From assembly GCA_022839995.1 (NCBI GenBank), contig JALHIN010000009.1:24151-88150 (forward strand): DNA of 64,000 bases, in the 5' to 3' direction. Below the pieces are notes generated by a model, which was not told where the DNA came from, searched no databases, and saw only the letters and a program-made list of their open reading frames with translations. Source of the stretch: 79-D21 sp022839995. Lineage in GTDB: Bacteria; Synergistota; Synergistia; Synergistales; 79-D21. This document shows positions 1 to 8,870 of the stretch, piece after piece. Position 1 is the stretch's first letter. Every line of letters starts with the position of its first letter. A program made the translations under genes and the position numbers.

Positions 1-78
1 TCCCCGGAGGGCATCGAGGCTCAGGCTTTCCGGGATGAGAGACAGGATTTCCTCGGGGTTGAAGCCCGCTTCGGTCAC
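1..78 (-). CDS. gspE: Type II secretion ATPase GspE, N-terminal fragment (runs off left edge)
   Basis: Only the first 26 codons are visible. A GTG start overlaps the TGA stop of gspD, so the two are translationally coupled. The fragment begins (V/M)TEAGFNPEEILSLIPESL, resembling the N1 region of GspE/PilB ATPases, where a short acidic helix precedes a conserved Leu-Ile-Pro. Its place directly after gspD matches the usual D-E order of type II secretion operons. GspE is the cytoplasmic hexameric ATPase that drives pseudopilus assembly. No Walker motif lies inside the window, so the call rests on position and the N-terminal resemblance. Confidence 0.6.
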   Translation of the reverse strand, partial: MTEAGFNPEEILSLIPESLSLDALRG

Positions 79-2045
79 TGGTTTTTCACTCCCTGCCGGT
101 AGAGGGCGTCGTTTTTCTGCTTGTAGGTCCGTTCCATTTCGGTCAGCTGGGTTTCCACGTCGTCGGAGGCGTTGGCAAGGTCTTTCGTCAGGAGGCTCGC
201 CTCTTCCGGGGTCTCGAGAATCTGGGGGGTCAGGAAGATCAGCAGGTCGACCTTCTCTCGAGATTTCGCCACGCTCTTGAAGAAGTCCCCGAGGATGGGG
301 ATGTAGGACAGGATCGGGACCCGGGACTTGACGGACTTGTCGGATTCCTTAATGAGGCCCCCCAGGACGATGGTCTGCCCGTCCCCGACGGTGACGTTGC
401 TTTTGATCTGGCGCTTGGAGGTGGTGGGCGTGTTTACCGTCATGGGGGTGAGGACGTCCTCCACCGTCTGGTCGATCTCCAGGGCCACCAGGTTGCCGCT
501 TCGCACGTGGGGGGTCACCTTCAGGATGAGGCCCGTGTCCTTGTAGTCGTAGCTGTTCTGCACGGCACTCGGGTTCGAGGTGTCCGCCAGTTTCGATTTC
601 AGCTGCGGGATGACCTGGCCGACCTGCAGCTCGCTTTCCATGTTGTCGGTGCAAAGAAGCCGCGGCATGGACAGGACGTTGATGGCGTCATACTTTTTCA
701 GCATGTTGATCGTGGCGTAAATGAGGGATTTTCCCTCGTATTTCGTGGTGGTGATCAGGTTGCCTTTCTGGTCGTATTCCTTTTCCTCGACCCGTGTCAG
801 GTCCCTGAACCAGTTGACGAACTCGGACGGAATGCCCGTGGGATTGCCCAGCGCGGCCTGGCCTGCCAGCACGGCGTCGCCCGTGATGGCCCCTCCCCAG
901 GTGGCCCAGTCGATCCCCGCGTTGTTGAGCTTCGTCATGTTGACCTCGGCGATGAGACCCCGGATGAAGACCTGTTTTGGCTGGATGTCGAGTTTCTGGA
1001 TGATGGCTTCGATATTCCTTGCGGTCGCGTCTTCCGCCACGAAGATCAGGCTGTTCGTCCCGGGATCCGCGACCACGCTTGCAGGGAGCGCTCCCTTCTG
1101 GTCGGGCTGGAGTTTCGCGGCTGTGGACAGGATGGTGCTGAGTTTCTCCGCCATCGTTTTGGCATCGGTGTTCTTCAGCGGGACCACGTGGTACTGGCCC
1201 GCCCGGGCCGGGATGTCCAACTCCCGGATGATTTTCTGGGCTTCCGCGAAGACCCGTTTTTCGCCGATCAGGACGAGTTTGCGGGAAGCGTCATCTGGAA
1301 CAGCCAGTAGCCCCGACAGTGGGGAACTCGGATCTTTCGCCATCACGGCCAGCTGCTTGGCCAAAGACGAAGGGGTCGTGTTGCGGATGTCGACCGTCCT
1401 GCTGTTCTTCAGGCTGTCTGCCGCATCAAGGGCGTTGATGACCCCCAGGGCCTTCTGGATCGCCGTCGCCTTTCCCATGAGCAGGACTTTGGCCCCACTG
1501 GCCATGGGGGCGACGCCCACCTCGCCGCCCATGGCTGCCTTGAGCCCTTCTGCCACGAATTGCGCGGAAACGTAATCCAGCGGGACGATCTGCGTGACGA
1601 AACTCTCTCCGAAGCCTGGCCCCACCCGCCCCTTGCGCACGGCGTAATCGGTGCTCTGCCCTTTTGATGCGGGGACGACCTTGCTGTATGTCCCGGTTCG
1701 CTGGAGCGAGAGCCCGTTCATTTCGAGCACGGAAAGCATCGCCTGTCGGGCCTCCGAGAGGCTGAGGGCCCTCGGCGAAACGACCGTGACGGTCCCCTTC
1801 ACAGACGGGTCGATGAGGATGTTCTCCTGGAGGACCTCTGACATGAACCGGATAAAGGTGCCGAGGTCCAAGTCCCGGAAGTTGAACTGGACAGAACCCG
1901 TGTTCCGCATCGCCCTCGCGGCTTCCACGAGGCTGGCCTCGTCCTGGGATGCCTGTGCCTGGCAGGGAACCGCGGCGGAAACTACGGCGGCTGCGATGGC
2001 GAAAACAAGGATGAGGAATGAAAACGGATGGTGGTTGCGCTGCAA
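75..2045 (-). CDS. gspD: Type II secretion outer-membrane secretin GspD
   Basis: Secretin of 656 aa that forms the outer-membrane exit pore. A TTG start (43-45 nt inside the 2 kb line) follows GGGAGGGG by six bases and begins directly with a hydrophobic signal peptide; the longer reading frame upstream is only overlap with the pseudopilin gene. After the signal come an N0 domain (FNFRDLDLGTFIRFMSEVL), repeated N1-N3 KH-like modules, and a C-terminal secretin domain carrying GQTIVLGGLIKE and VPILSYIPILGDFF. Length is normal for GspD. It lies 14 nt after the pseudopilin gene and overlaps gspE. PilQ of a type IV pilus is the main alternative, but the gspC/K/L/M/N neighbours favour GspD. Confidence 0.92.
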   Translation of the reverse strand: MQRNHHPFSFLILVFAIAAAVVSAAVPCQAQASQDEASLVEAARAMRNTGSVQFNFRDLDLGTFIRFMSEVLQENILIDPSVKGTVTVVSPRALSLSEARQAMLSVLEMNGLSLQRTGTYSKVVPASKGQSTDYAVRKGRVGPGFGESFVTQIVPLDYVSAQFVAEGLKAAMGGEVGVAPMASGAKVLLMGKATAIQKALGVINALDAADSLKNSRTVDIRNTTPSSLAKQLAVMAKDPSSPLSGLLAVPDDASRKLVLIGEKRVFAEAQKIIRELDIPARAGQYHVVPLKNTDAKTMAEKLSTILSTAAKLQPDQKGALPASVVADPGTNSLIFVAEDATARNIEAIIQKLDIQPKQVFIRGLIAEVNMTKLNNAGIDWATWGGAITGDAVLAGQAALGNPTGIPSEFVNWFRDLTRVEEKEYDQKGNLITTTKYEGKSLIYATINMLKKYDAINVLSMPRLLCTDNMESELQVGQVIPQLKSKLADTSNPSAVQNSYDYKDTGLILKVTPHVRSGNLVALEIDQTVEDVLTPMTVNTPTTSKRQIKSNVTVGDGQTIVLGGLIKESDKSVKSRVPILSYIPILGDFFKSVAKSREKVDLLIFLTPQILETPEEASLLTKDLANASDDVETQLTEMERTYKQKNDALYRQGVKNQ

Positions 2046-2059
2046 GAGGATCCCCTCCC

Positions 2060-2401
2060 TCAGGGAAGAATCAGTTCCATGAAGCGGTTTTTCGATTTGA
2101 CCGAGACGACCCTGTACCGGAGGGTCCACCGGTTGTCCAGGAAGGGCCGGCTCGCCGGACGTGTTTCCCAGGACAGGTCTCCGCTCGTTCCGTTTTCCGG
2201 CACCCTTTTGTAGAGCAAGTCGAGGCGCAGCCTCGAAACTTCCTCGGTGAACATCCGCTCCTGGCGTGCCTCGTCCAGGGCCTTCTCCGAAAGGTACACG
2301 AGCCGCAGGGCCCCGGCCCCGGCAAGACCCAGGATCGACACTGCCACGAGCACCTCGAGCAGGGTGAAGCCTTTCCGGCCAGATCTCCAATTCCTTTTCA
2401 T
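2060..2401 (-). CDS. gspI: Type II secretion minor pseudopilin (GspI-like)
   Basis: Small pseudopilin of 113 aa. The start ATG overlaps the gspC stop by four bases. It opens with a basic leader and the prepilin cleavage/methylation motif RKGFTLLEVLVAVSILG, cut after Gly and methylated on Phe by the prepilin peptidase (a candidate is at 54.7 kb). The hydrophobic alpha-1 segment is followed by a short soluble domain. The LLEVLVAV sequence and small size fit GspI, a tip pseudopilin that binds GspJ and GspK. GspH is possible, so the letter is less certain than the family. Confidence 0.8.
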   Translation of the reverse strand: MKRNWRSGRKGFTLLEVLVAVSILGLAGAGALRLVYLSEKALDEARQERMFTEEVSRLRLDLLYKRVPENGTSGDLSWETRPASRPFLDNRWTLRYRVVSVKSKNRFMELILP

Positions 2402-3279
2402 TTTACCGAGTAAGCGACCTGCGAGTCCGTCCCATCCCGGAAGAAGGACACGACGAACCGGTCGCTGTTCAGCAAGGAGTTCATTGCATTTACAATATCT
2501 GCGGTGGTCCGGATGGGAATGTCGTTCAGGGAGTGAATGACGTCTCCGGACCGCAGCCCCGCCGCCGAAAGCAGGCTGTCTTTCCGGAGCCACTGGACCT
2601 CGATCCCCAGGGGGGTCCCGTCTTCACCGATTTTCGGCCGGAAGCGAACCCGGTTCAGTTCCTGGTAAGGATCCATCAGGAGCTTGTTGATCAGGTCCCT
2701 CTCGATGGTTCCTTCCAGGCCGTCGGACGGGCCCTTGATCCCCTTTCTCGGGTCGAACTCGTTTCGCGCCTTCGTACCGGGGGGAGAGGAAGACGCCGGA
2801 ACGAACGCTGGGGAGGCCCCCGTGGTTCTGGCGTAGAGCAACTCCAGTACGCGGCTTCCTTCGGGGCTTTCCAGGAAGGCCCGTGTTCCCTCCACCTTCC
2901 TGAGGATTTCGCCTCCGAGTTTCTGGCCCACAAGGACCGCCCGGGGGCTCCCGTTCACCCCGAAAAGGGCTCCCACCGGTGGGAAAGTTCCCAGAAGGTT
3001 GATATCGCCGGAAGACCGGCCGGTGAAAGCCACGGCGCCTTCCAGTGAGAACGGGTTGCGGTTGAGGAAGGCCTCGAGATCGCTCTCCAGGGCGCTTCTG
3101 TCCTCCAGAGGGGAAAAGGCCGCGGCGGAACGGGTTGCCCGCTCGAAACGCAGTCTCGCGGCGTTCTCTTCCAGGAAAAGGCCGGCGAGCCTGGCGGCGA
3201 TGACGCCGCAGAGGAAGGCGGCCAAGATCCGGTAAAGAAGTTTCCATGGAAAAGCCCGGTTCGGCAGGGAGAGCTTCAT
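2398..3279 (-). CDS. gspC: Type II secretion inner-membrane protein GspC with C-terminal PDZ domain
   Basis: Protein of 293 aa. The start ATG (MKLSLPNR) overlaps gspN by four bases. One N-terminal membrane segment (about residues 13-35, LLYRILAAFLCGVIAARL) is followed by a periplasmic region and a C-terminal PDZ fold (about 205-293) with SGDVIHSLNDIPIRTTADIV. GspC links the inner-membrane platform to the secretin GspD and may help recognise substrates. The topology and PDZ placement are those of GspC; the homology region in between is poorly conserved, as is usual. Confidence 0.8.
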   Translation of the reverse strand: MKLSLPNRAFPWKLLYRILAAFLCGVIAARLAGLFLEENAARLRFERATRSAAAFSPLEDRSALESDLEAFLNRNPFSLEGAVAFTGRSSGDINLLGTFPPVGALFGVNGSPRAVLVGQKLGGEILRKVEGTRAFLESPEGSRVLELLYARTTGASPAFVPASSSPPGTKARNEFDPRKGIKGPSDGLEGTIERDLINKLLMDPYQELNRVRFRPKIGEDGTPLGIEVQWLRKDSLLSAAGLRSGDVIHSLNDIPIRTTADIVNAMNSLLNSDRFVVSFFRDGTDSQVAYSVK

Positions 3280-3878
3280 GGGAGCCTCAGCCTCCACCGG
3301 CCGTTCCCCTCTGCCCGCAGCCCCGTGGAAAAACGGAGAAGGTTCAATCCGGGCTCGAGGCTCTCGGGAGCACGGATCGACAGGTCCGCAAAAGAGAGCC
3401 GTCGATTGTCGAACGACCAAACCAGCGTTCCGGAAACCGCAAGGTCTCCTCCGATGGAGAGGGAAGCAAGATGAGCCTCGGCGTCTCCGATCCGCAGCTC
3501 GGAATCGATGCCGGAGAGCGCGAGGGGGCGGATGCCTGGAACGTTGAGCCGGGCCGTCGGGCTTTTGAGGACCAGGTCCGGCTTCGTTGCGGCAATTGAA
3601 CCCAGCGTTTTCAGCCTGACTTCCAATGAAGGAGCGCGGACCGAGCCGAGCGGGTTCGCAACGGAAACATCATGGACGACGACCGCCGGGGGGAAGCGGG
3701 AAATCGTTTCCGCAAACCCGTGGTCCAGTCTCACACCGGCTGGAGCGGCCTTTCGGGAAGCCTCTTCCAGGATCGTTTCGGTCAGCCTCTCCCAGGGGAA
3801 AGCGGCGAAGGCCCCGATGAGGAAAGCCGCAAATAGGGCCGCTGCGGTTCCAAGAGCTTGAACGCGCGGCCGGTTCAT
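3276..3878 (-). CDS. gspN: Type II secretion protein GspN
   Basis: Protein of 200 aa with a single N-terminal membrane anchor (about residues 9-28) and a beta-rich periplasmic domain. Motifs such as PSLEVRLKTLGSIAATKPDL and repeated hydrophobic/charged strands resemble the GspN (T2SSN) family, an accessory inner-membrane component related to AsmA-like domains. It overlaps gspM upstream and gspC downstream by four bases each, consistent with a co-translated set. The family is divergent, and context contributes much of the confidence. Confidence 0.65.
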   Translation of the reverse strand: MNRPRVQALGTAAALFAAFLIGAFAAFPWERLTETILEEASRKAAPAGVRLDHGFAETISRFPPAVVVHDVSVANPLGSVRAPSLEVRLKTLGSIAATKPDLVLKSPTARLNVPGIRPLALSGIDSELRIGDAEAHLASLSIGGDLAVSGTLVWSFDNRRLSFADLSIRAPESLEPGLNLLRFSTGLRAEGNGRWRLRLP

Positions 3879-4387
3879 GGCTGTCCTCCAAGAAGAAGGC
3901 TTACGGAAAGGCTTCTCTTTCCGCTGACCGGCAACGCCCGGATTTCCGCCGAAGCCACGGAGAGGTGGGCTTTCTTCAGTTCCCGGAGCAGCGAAACCGT
4001 TTCCTCCGGCCCGAGTCCCTCCAGTTCGAGCGAAACTCCCCGCGTGGAACTGGAAAGGCTCTTCAGGCGGTCCTTGACCCGCAGGCGGTCGATCGTTTCC
4101 GAGGCTGCAGCGAGAGGATCCGCCGCGTTCGTGCGGGACTCCGCCTGTTTTCGGGAGGGCAGGGCGGCCCGATAGGCCTGAGCGGTTTCCGCCAGGCTTG
4201 CAAACCGGGCGGCCTGGAGCGGGATCCGGCTTTCCGTTTCACGGGCGTTGAAATGGAGGAACAAGGCGGATCCCCAGGCGAGAAAGACAAGGATAACCAA
4301 GGCCAGGATCCGTCGCCCCTCCTGGGTGGCTCGGTTTTCAGAAATCCATTGCCCCAACCGGGGCAGGAAGTCCTTCCAGCGGTCCAT
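3875..4387 (-). CDS. gspM: Type II secretion protein GspM-like
   Basis: About 170 aa: a short cytoplasmic N-terminus, one membrane helix (about residues 28-46, ILALVILVFLAWGSALFL), then a coiled-coil/ferredoxin-like periplasmic part. That is the architecture of GspM, which pairs with GspL to anchor the ATPase. The ATG used here sits in a TGATG overlap with the gspL stop; a GTG one codon upstream (4390) is an equal alternative. Sequence conservation in the family is low, so position between gspL and gspN is the main support. Confidence 0.65.
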   Translation of the reverse strand: MDRWKDFLPRLGQWISENRATQEGRRILALVILVFLAWGSALFLHFNARETESRIPLQAARFASLAETAQAYRAALPSRKQAESRTNAADPLAAASETIDRLRVKDRLKSLSSSTRGVSLELEGLGPEETVSLLRELKKAHLSVASAEIRALPVSGKRSLSVSLLLGGQP

Positions 4388-5466
4388 CACCGGTTTTTCC
4401 CCCTCACGGTGATTTTGAAACGGAACTGTCCTCCCGGAAGCTGCTGGAGATCCTCGAGGGCGGTATCTCCGTCCTGGAGGGCCCTTTGGAAAGCCCGAAC
4501 GGCTTCGACGGAAGGGCCCTTGCCGATCAGTTCCGTCTGCCTTTCCGAGTAGCGCAGCGTGTCGAGAACAATCCCCGCGTCGGATTGCCGGCTTGCCCGT
4601 CCCAGCATCGCAAAAGCCTGGATCAGTCCGTCGGCTTCGTCCGTCCCGGATAGGGCGGCAAGCCGGGCCTTTGCCTGGCTCAACGGGTCCCGTATGGGGC
4701 CGGTTGGGTCGAAAACCTCGCGGTAAAGCCTGATCGAGGCGTTTTCATAGGCTTCAAGGCGGTTGCGGGCGGATAGGGCGGATAGTCCGGATGCGGCCAG
4801 GAAGAGGGTTCCCAGGACCAGTCCTGCAGAAAGAGTGGCTTTCAGGGTCGAGGAAAGGTTCTCGATGCGAAGGGCGGATTCCATCTGTCTCGAGGAAAGG
4901 TCCAGGGACGCAAGGGCCGGAAAGGCGGCCCAGGTTCGTCGGGCCTCGGCCTCCAAACGCTCCGCCGCGTCCGGACTGGTTCGGCTGTCCAGGAGGAAAA
5001 CGCTGAAATCCGATCCCGAAGAAGCCCGCACCCATTCGGCCAGTTCGCTGGGTTCCGCTTCGGCCCGGGAAACGCAGCGGTAAAGGACCGGGATTCCCTC
5101 TCGCCAGAGGACGGCTGACACCTGCTCCTCGTCGGCATAGATGCCGAGTCCGGAGCCTTCGAGAGCCCCCCCAAGGGCGAGGGGAGCAGGGAAAAGTCTT
5201 ATTTTGGGTCCGGCTTCCAGGCCTGTATCCAGGTCTTCCGGGAAAACCAGGGCAACTCCGCGGGCCCGGTCCTTTTCCTTCTGGAGGATCACCGGGCATA
5301 GGTGAAATCGTCGCATCCCTTCTCCTGTCAGGGAGGCGAGATGCAGCGAAAGGGCCTGTCGGACGCGGGCCGGATCGCTGAAGGGGAAGGAGAACGGATG
5401 GAAAGACATCTCCTTCGGAGCGACGAAACGGTAAATGGGCTTCTCCCCCGGCCATGCGGCTTTCAT
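4387..5466 (-). CDS. gspL: Type II secretion protein GspL-like (actin-like domain plus membrane anchor)
   Basis: Protein of 359 aa. A cytoplasmic actin/PilM-like domain (about 1-205) is followed by one membrane helix (about 214-236, LSAGLVLGTLFLAASGLSAL) and a periplasmic domain. GspL binds GspE in the cytoplasm and GspM in the membrane. The start ATG lies 6 nt after the gspK stop with GGAGATG as ribosome binding site. The N-terminal domain is diverged from proteobacterial GspL, but order, topology and the following GspM-like gene agree. Confidence 0.7.
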   Translation of the reverse strand: MKAAWPGEKPIYRFVAPKEMSFHPFSFPFSDPARVRQALSLHLASLTGEGMRRFHLCPVILQKEKDRARGVALVFPEDLDTGLEAGPKIRLFPAPLALGGALEGSGLGIYADEEQVSAVLWREGIPVLYRCVSRAEAEPSELAEWVRASSGSDFSVFLLDSRTSPDAAERLEAEARRTWAAFPALASLDLSSRQMESALRIENLSSTLKATLSAGLVLGTLFLAASGLSALSARNRLEAYENASIRLYREVFDPTGPIRDPLSQAKARLAALSGTDEADGLIQAFAMLGRASRQSDAGIVLDTLRYSERQTELIGKGPSVEAVRAFQRALQDGDTALEDLQQLPGGQFRFKITVRGKNR

Positions 5467-5472
5467 GCCGAG

Positions 5473-6402
5473 CTACATCTCCTTCCAGGCGACGATCGTG
5501 CACCGGTTCTGTTTTTTGAGAAGCACAGCCTCGAAACGACGGACCAGGTCGCCCTTGCGGACCTCGATCTGTGCAAGGAAATGCGAACTGGTAAAGGATA
5601 GAAGACCCGAAAGCCGGGGTTCCAGGTCGCCGGGGAATCCCGGCACCTCGGCCAAGTCGTTCCACCCGGCCAGGGGTTCCCGGCTCCTTTTTTCGACGAT
5701 CTCCCGGATCACGGCCGGCGTGAGGGCCGGATCGAGAAGCCCGAGGACTTCGGGAGCTGCGACGTTCACGTTGATCCGGCCGTCTGTGTCAACCGTCAGG
5801 AAAACGTTCAATCCTTTCGGGGTTTTTTCATTGTTTCCGTTGTAGAGGGTTTCGTCAATGGCCGGGAAAAGGCGCAACTCTCCCAGGGCCGATGGGGCCC
5901 TGTTGATGAAGGAGGAATCTTCTCCACCGCCTGGCCTGGGAGTCGTGTCCCGGTCGAGAAAATCCAGCAGGTCTTCGGCCAGTTCCGGTTTCTTGAGTTC
6001 TTCCCAAAGTCTTTGCCATGGGATTTCCATCTCCCGTCTCAGGGTGGTTCCGTCCGGCAGGAAGAGCGAGTTGACCGGCAGGGCGTCGTTTTTCGGGACC
6101 AGCCGCACGAAAACGGCAAGCCTCCCTTCAACCGGAAGGGGCCAGGCGCCGAACCAGGGTTCCAGGAGCGAATCGTAGCCGTTCGTGTCCAGGACGATTC
6201 CTCTCTGGATCTCCCGGACGGCGGTTTCCGCAAGGCTTCGGGCCTCGAGGGAAAAGGCGATGGCTTCCGACTTGCGGACCTCCATCCTTGCAAACCAGGC
6301 AAAAGCCAGCGCCCCCGTCACGAGGACCGTTACGGACATCAGGACGGCCACCAGGACGAATCCCGGTTTTTTCCCCCTAGAAAGAAAGGAGGGTGTCCAC
6401 AA
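5473..6402 (-). CDS. gspK: Type II secretion minor pseudopilin GspK
   Basis: Large minor pseudopilin of about 309 aa with a pilin-like hydrophobic N-terminus (RGKKPGFVLVAVLMSVTVLV) and a large soluble domain containing the helical insertion typical of GspK (GRINVNVAAPEVLGLLDP is a hallmark segment). GspK caps the pseudopilus tip with GspI and GspJ. The start is uncertain: a TTG at 6402 lies inside the end of gspJ, with AAAGGAG about 12 nt upstream, and no ATG is present near the leader. The canonical Glu at +5 after the Gly is absent, as in other GspK proteins. Confidence 0.82.
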   Translation of the reverse strand: MWTPSFLSRGKKPGFVLVAVLMSVTVLVTGALAFAWFARMEVRKSEAIAFSLEARSLAETAVREIQRGIVLDTNGYDSLLEPWFGAWPLPVEGRLAVFVRLVPKNDALPVNSLFLPDGTTLRREMEIPWQRLWEELKKPELAEDLLDFLDRDTTPRPGGGEDSSFINRAPSALGELRLFPAIDETLYNGNNEKTPKGLNVFLTVDTDGRINVNVAAPEVLGLLDPALTPAVIREIVEKRSREPLAGWNDLAEVPGFPGDLEPRLSGLLSFTSSHFLAQIEVRKGDLVRRFEAVLLKKQNRCTIVAWKEM

Positions 6403-6994
6403 GGGAAACCCGGACTCCTTTCCTTCCGATTTCCAGCGACAACCCGGCAGGAACGGGGCCCGAGTAGTCTTCCACCCAGTCCTTTCCATCAAAAACCCGG
6501 ACGAGGAACCGGTCAACGCCTTTCAGGACAAGCTGGGCCTTCTCCGGAACCAACAATTCCAGGCGGACATCCGAGGCAAGAACGCCGGGAAGGGTCCAGC
6601 GATACAGGCCGGGTTTGACCGCTTCGCGGAAAGGCCCGGAATCGATGATCGAATAGACTTCGGTTGCCGCTGGTCCTTTGCGGGGGAGAGGGGCGCCCGT
6701 CCAGACCAGCAGGACGTCTTTCCTGGCTCCCCCGAGAAATTCTCTCCGAATCGCCCGGAAGGGGGCATCGCCTCCCTGCGGGAGGATTTGACGACAATCC
6801 GCGGCAATTCCAGTGAGTGCGGAAGAGAGAGCCGCTTCTTCGGCATACTGGTCACGGATCGCTTCCAGCCTTGAGGCCAGGGCGACCAGCGGCCCGAAGG
6901 CCAGGGTCGCCACCAGGCCCAACAGGCCTACGGCCACTAGAACTTCCACCAGCGTGAAGGCTTTTCCGGGGACCTTGCGGTTGCTTCCCATCAT
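6377..6994 (-). CDS. gspJ: Type II secretion minor pseudopilin GspJ
   Basis: Pseudopilin of 205 aa with the prepilin motif PGKAFTLVEVLVAVGLLGL; the residue before the mature Phe is Ala instead of Gly, which prepilin peptidases tolerate. Its size and beta-rich C-terminus fit GspJ. The start (ATGATG) overlaps the protease gene stop by four bases, so the secreted protease and the secretion machinery are translated from one message. Confidence 0.78.
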   Translation of the reverse strand: MMGSNRKVPGKAFTLVEVLVAVGLLGLVATLAFGPLVALASRLEAIRDQYAEEAALSSALTGIAADCRQILPQGGDAPFRAIRREFLGGARKDVLLVWTGAPLPRKGPAATEVYSIIDSGPFREAVKPGLYRWTLPGVLASDVRLELLVPEKAQLVLKGVDRFLVRVFDGKDWVEDYSGPVPAGLSLEIGRKGVRVSLVDTLLSF

Positions 6995-8745
6995 TTGGAC
7001 GGCTTTTCCTTCTTCCGTTTGCGGGCAAGAAAAGAGACCGGCAGGAGCAGCAGAATCGGCCCCAATCGGGTGACGGCGCAGCCGCCGCCACCGCCACCCC
7101 CGCCGGGCGGCGCGGGCGGGGGCTCGGGGGAAAGCTGGACGGTGATGGTCAGGTCTCCGTCCGGGAAGGCAAAACGGTAGGTGCTGTCGGCCTGGGCCGG
7201 GACGGTCCAGGTTGCGGAAGCGATCCCGTCGCCTGCGACCTGGTCGAAGCCGGTCCCGTCGTCTTTCAGCGTGACGGTCCCGTAGGATGTCCCGTTCCTT
7301 GTTATGGACACGGGGAGGTTGCCGAGGGAAACGTCCCCCGAAATGTTGAGGGCTGCCAGGTCGACCGTGTCCCCCGGCAGGAGGTCAAGAGTGTCCTTGA
7401 TGGGACGGAGACGGGACTGAACCTGATGGCCGCTTCCTGTTGCGAGAAGGCGCCGTCCCGTGATGCTTTTCGAGGTGAGGCTGGACACGGGCGTTCCGCT
7501 TGAAAGTACCCTGTTCTTCAGAGCGATCCAGCCCAGTTCAGGGTTCGTGGCCTTCAGGAGGGCCAGGACGCCCGTCACGTGGGGTGCGGCCATAGATGTG
7601 CCGCTCAGGTTTTTATAACCGGAAATTTCGAGGGAATCCGGATAGGTGCTCCGTACGTCTTTTCCGGGGGCCCCGAGATGGACGGTCCTTCGGCCGTAGT
7701 TGGAGGCCTGGCTGCTGCTGAAGACGGCCAGAGAGTCGTTTGAGTCGGTTGCGGCAACGGAAAGGACGTACGGCCTGAACAAACTGGCCGGGTAGAAGGG
7801 GGTCACGTCGTTGTCGCCGCCGTTGTTTCCAGCCGCGGCGACGAAAAGGATGCCGGCGTTTCCGGCGCTTTCGATGGCCTGGTTCAGGATGAGGTCTTCG
7901 GAGACGGCGGCACCCAGGGACGCGTTGATCGCCACGATATCCAGCCCCTTGGCCGTTTTGAGGGCGGTGACGTAGTCGATCCCCTCCGCGAGGTCCGTCG
8001 TGGTGAAGGAATCCTCGCTGCTTGCCTTGACGGCGACGATGCGGACTGCCCAGTTGACGCCGGACACCCCGACCCCGTTGTTGCCGACGGCCCCGATGAT
8101 GCCCGATACGTGGGTGCCGTGTCCGAAGGTGTCCTGGACATCGGAGGAGTTTTCGTGCGAGTTCCAGCCGTGGACGTCGTCCACGTACCCGTTGCCGTCG
8201 TCGTCGATCCCGTTTCCGGGAATCTCGCCGGGATTGGTCCAGAGGTTGCCGGCGAGGTCGGGATGGTTCAGGTCCACCCCCGTATCAAGGACGGCAACGA
8301 TGACGTCGGCGCTGCCGGTGGTCTGTTCCCAGGCCTCCGGGGCGCGGATTTTTACAAGGGCCCACTGGCTTGCGTACTCCGGGTCGTTCGGCACGAGGGC
8401 GGCATGGTAGATATAGTTGGGCTGGGCAAAAAGGACCCCTTCATTTTTCCCCAGCACGGAGAGAGCCTTCTGAACGCTTTCCCCGCTGCGGATTTTCAGG
8501 CGGACAACCCGAAACGCCTCTTTTGCCCAGGAGTCCTGGACTTCCAGCCTGACCAGAAGCCCGGGAAGAAGGCTCTCGAGACGATAGCCGGGTTTCATCC
8601 TGACAAGGACTTCATCCGGGACGAAAGGCCCCGCTTCCGAGGCGGTTCCCTTATTTGAAAAGCCGAAGAAGACCGTCAAAATGAAGACGGAGAAAAGGGC
8701 AGTCATCGAAACGGCTAGGATCTTTTTCGTGGATACGATCTTCAA
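6991..8745 (-). CDS. Secreted subtilisin-like S8 protease with Synerg-CTERM-type C-terminal sorting tail
   Basis: Protease of 584 aa from a TTG start five bases after GGGAGGTG. It has a signal peptide (about 9-36), an inhibitor/propeptide-like region, and an S8 domain with Asp154 (AVLDTGV), His209 (GHGTHVSG), Asn307 (oxyanion, AAAGNNGG) and Ser384 (SGTSMAAPH). A beta-sandwich domain follows, then Pro-rich sequence, eight Gly, Cys556, a hydrophobic stretch (ILLLLPVSFL) and a basic end (ARKRKKEK). That last layout matches Synerg-CTERM, a surface-sorting signal thought to be cut by the CPBP protease MrtS. As the first gene of the gsp operon it is very probably a type II secretion substrate; processing and anchoring are inferred. 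Confidence 0.9.
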   Translation of the reverse strand: MKIVSTKKILAVSMTALFSVFILTVFFGFSNKGTASEAGPFVPDEVLVRMKPGYRLESLLPGLLVRLEVQDSWAKEAFRVVRLKIRSGESVQKALSVLGKNEGVLFAQPNYIYHAALVPNDPEYASQWALVKIRAPEAWEQTTGSADVIVAVLDTGVDLNHPDLAGNLWTNPGEIPGNGIDDDGNGYVDDVHGWNSHENSSDVQDTFGHGTHVSGIIGAVGNNGVGVSGVNWAVRIVAVKASSEDSFTTTDLAEGIDYVTALKTAKGLDIVAINASLGAAVSEDLILNQAIESAGNAGILFVAAAGNNGGDNDVTPFYPASLFRPYVLSVAATDSNDSLAVFSSSQASNYGRRTVHLGAPGKDVRSTYPDSLEISGYKNLSGTSMAAPHVTGVLALLKATNPELGWIALKNRVLSSGTPVSSLTSKSITGRRLLATGSGHQVQSRLRPIKDTLDLLPGDTVDLAALNISGDVSLGNLPVSITRNGTSYGTVTLKDDGTGFDQVAGDGIASATWTVPAQADSTYRFAFPDGDLTITVQLSPEPPPAPPGGGGGGGGCAVTRLGPILLLLPVSFLARKRKKEKPSK

Positions 8746-8788
8746 TCCGGCACCTCCCGGCGTGGGGATGTCTTCCTTGGACTCGTTC

Positions 8789-8818
8789 AGTATAGCCCCC
8801 GAAGGGAAAAGGGTACAA
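8789..8818 (-). promoter_or_regulatory. Sigma-70-type promoter of the protease-gsp operon
   Basis: On the minus strand TTGTAC (8818-8813) and TATACT (8794-8789) are separated by 18 bp. Transcription would begin about 30-35 bp upstream of the TTG start of the S8 protease. A plus-strand TACAAT (8814-8819) overlaps this -35 box, so the divergent lgt-like/mrtS pair probably fires from the same short region. Confidence 0.65.
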
Positions 8819-8870
8819 TAACGGCACCGGCTTGAAGTTTCCTGCACCCCAAACCAGGGAGGGGGAGCCC

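Noticed and set aside
7079..7105. GGC-type tandem repeat as a DNA repeat element
   Set aside because: It is just the codons for eight Gly in the protease tail; the similar run near 23.2 kb has the same explanation.
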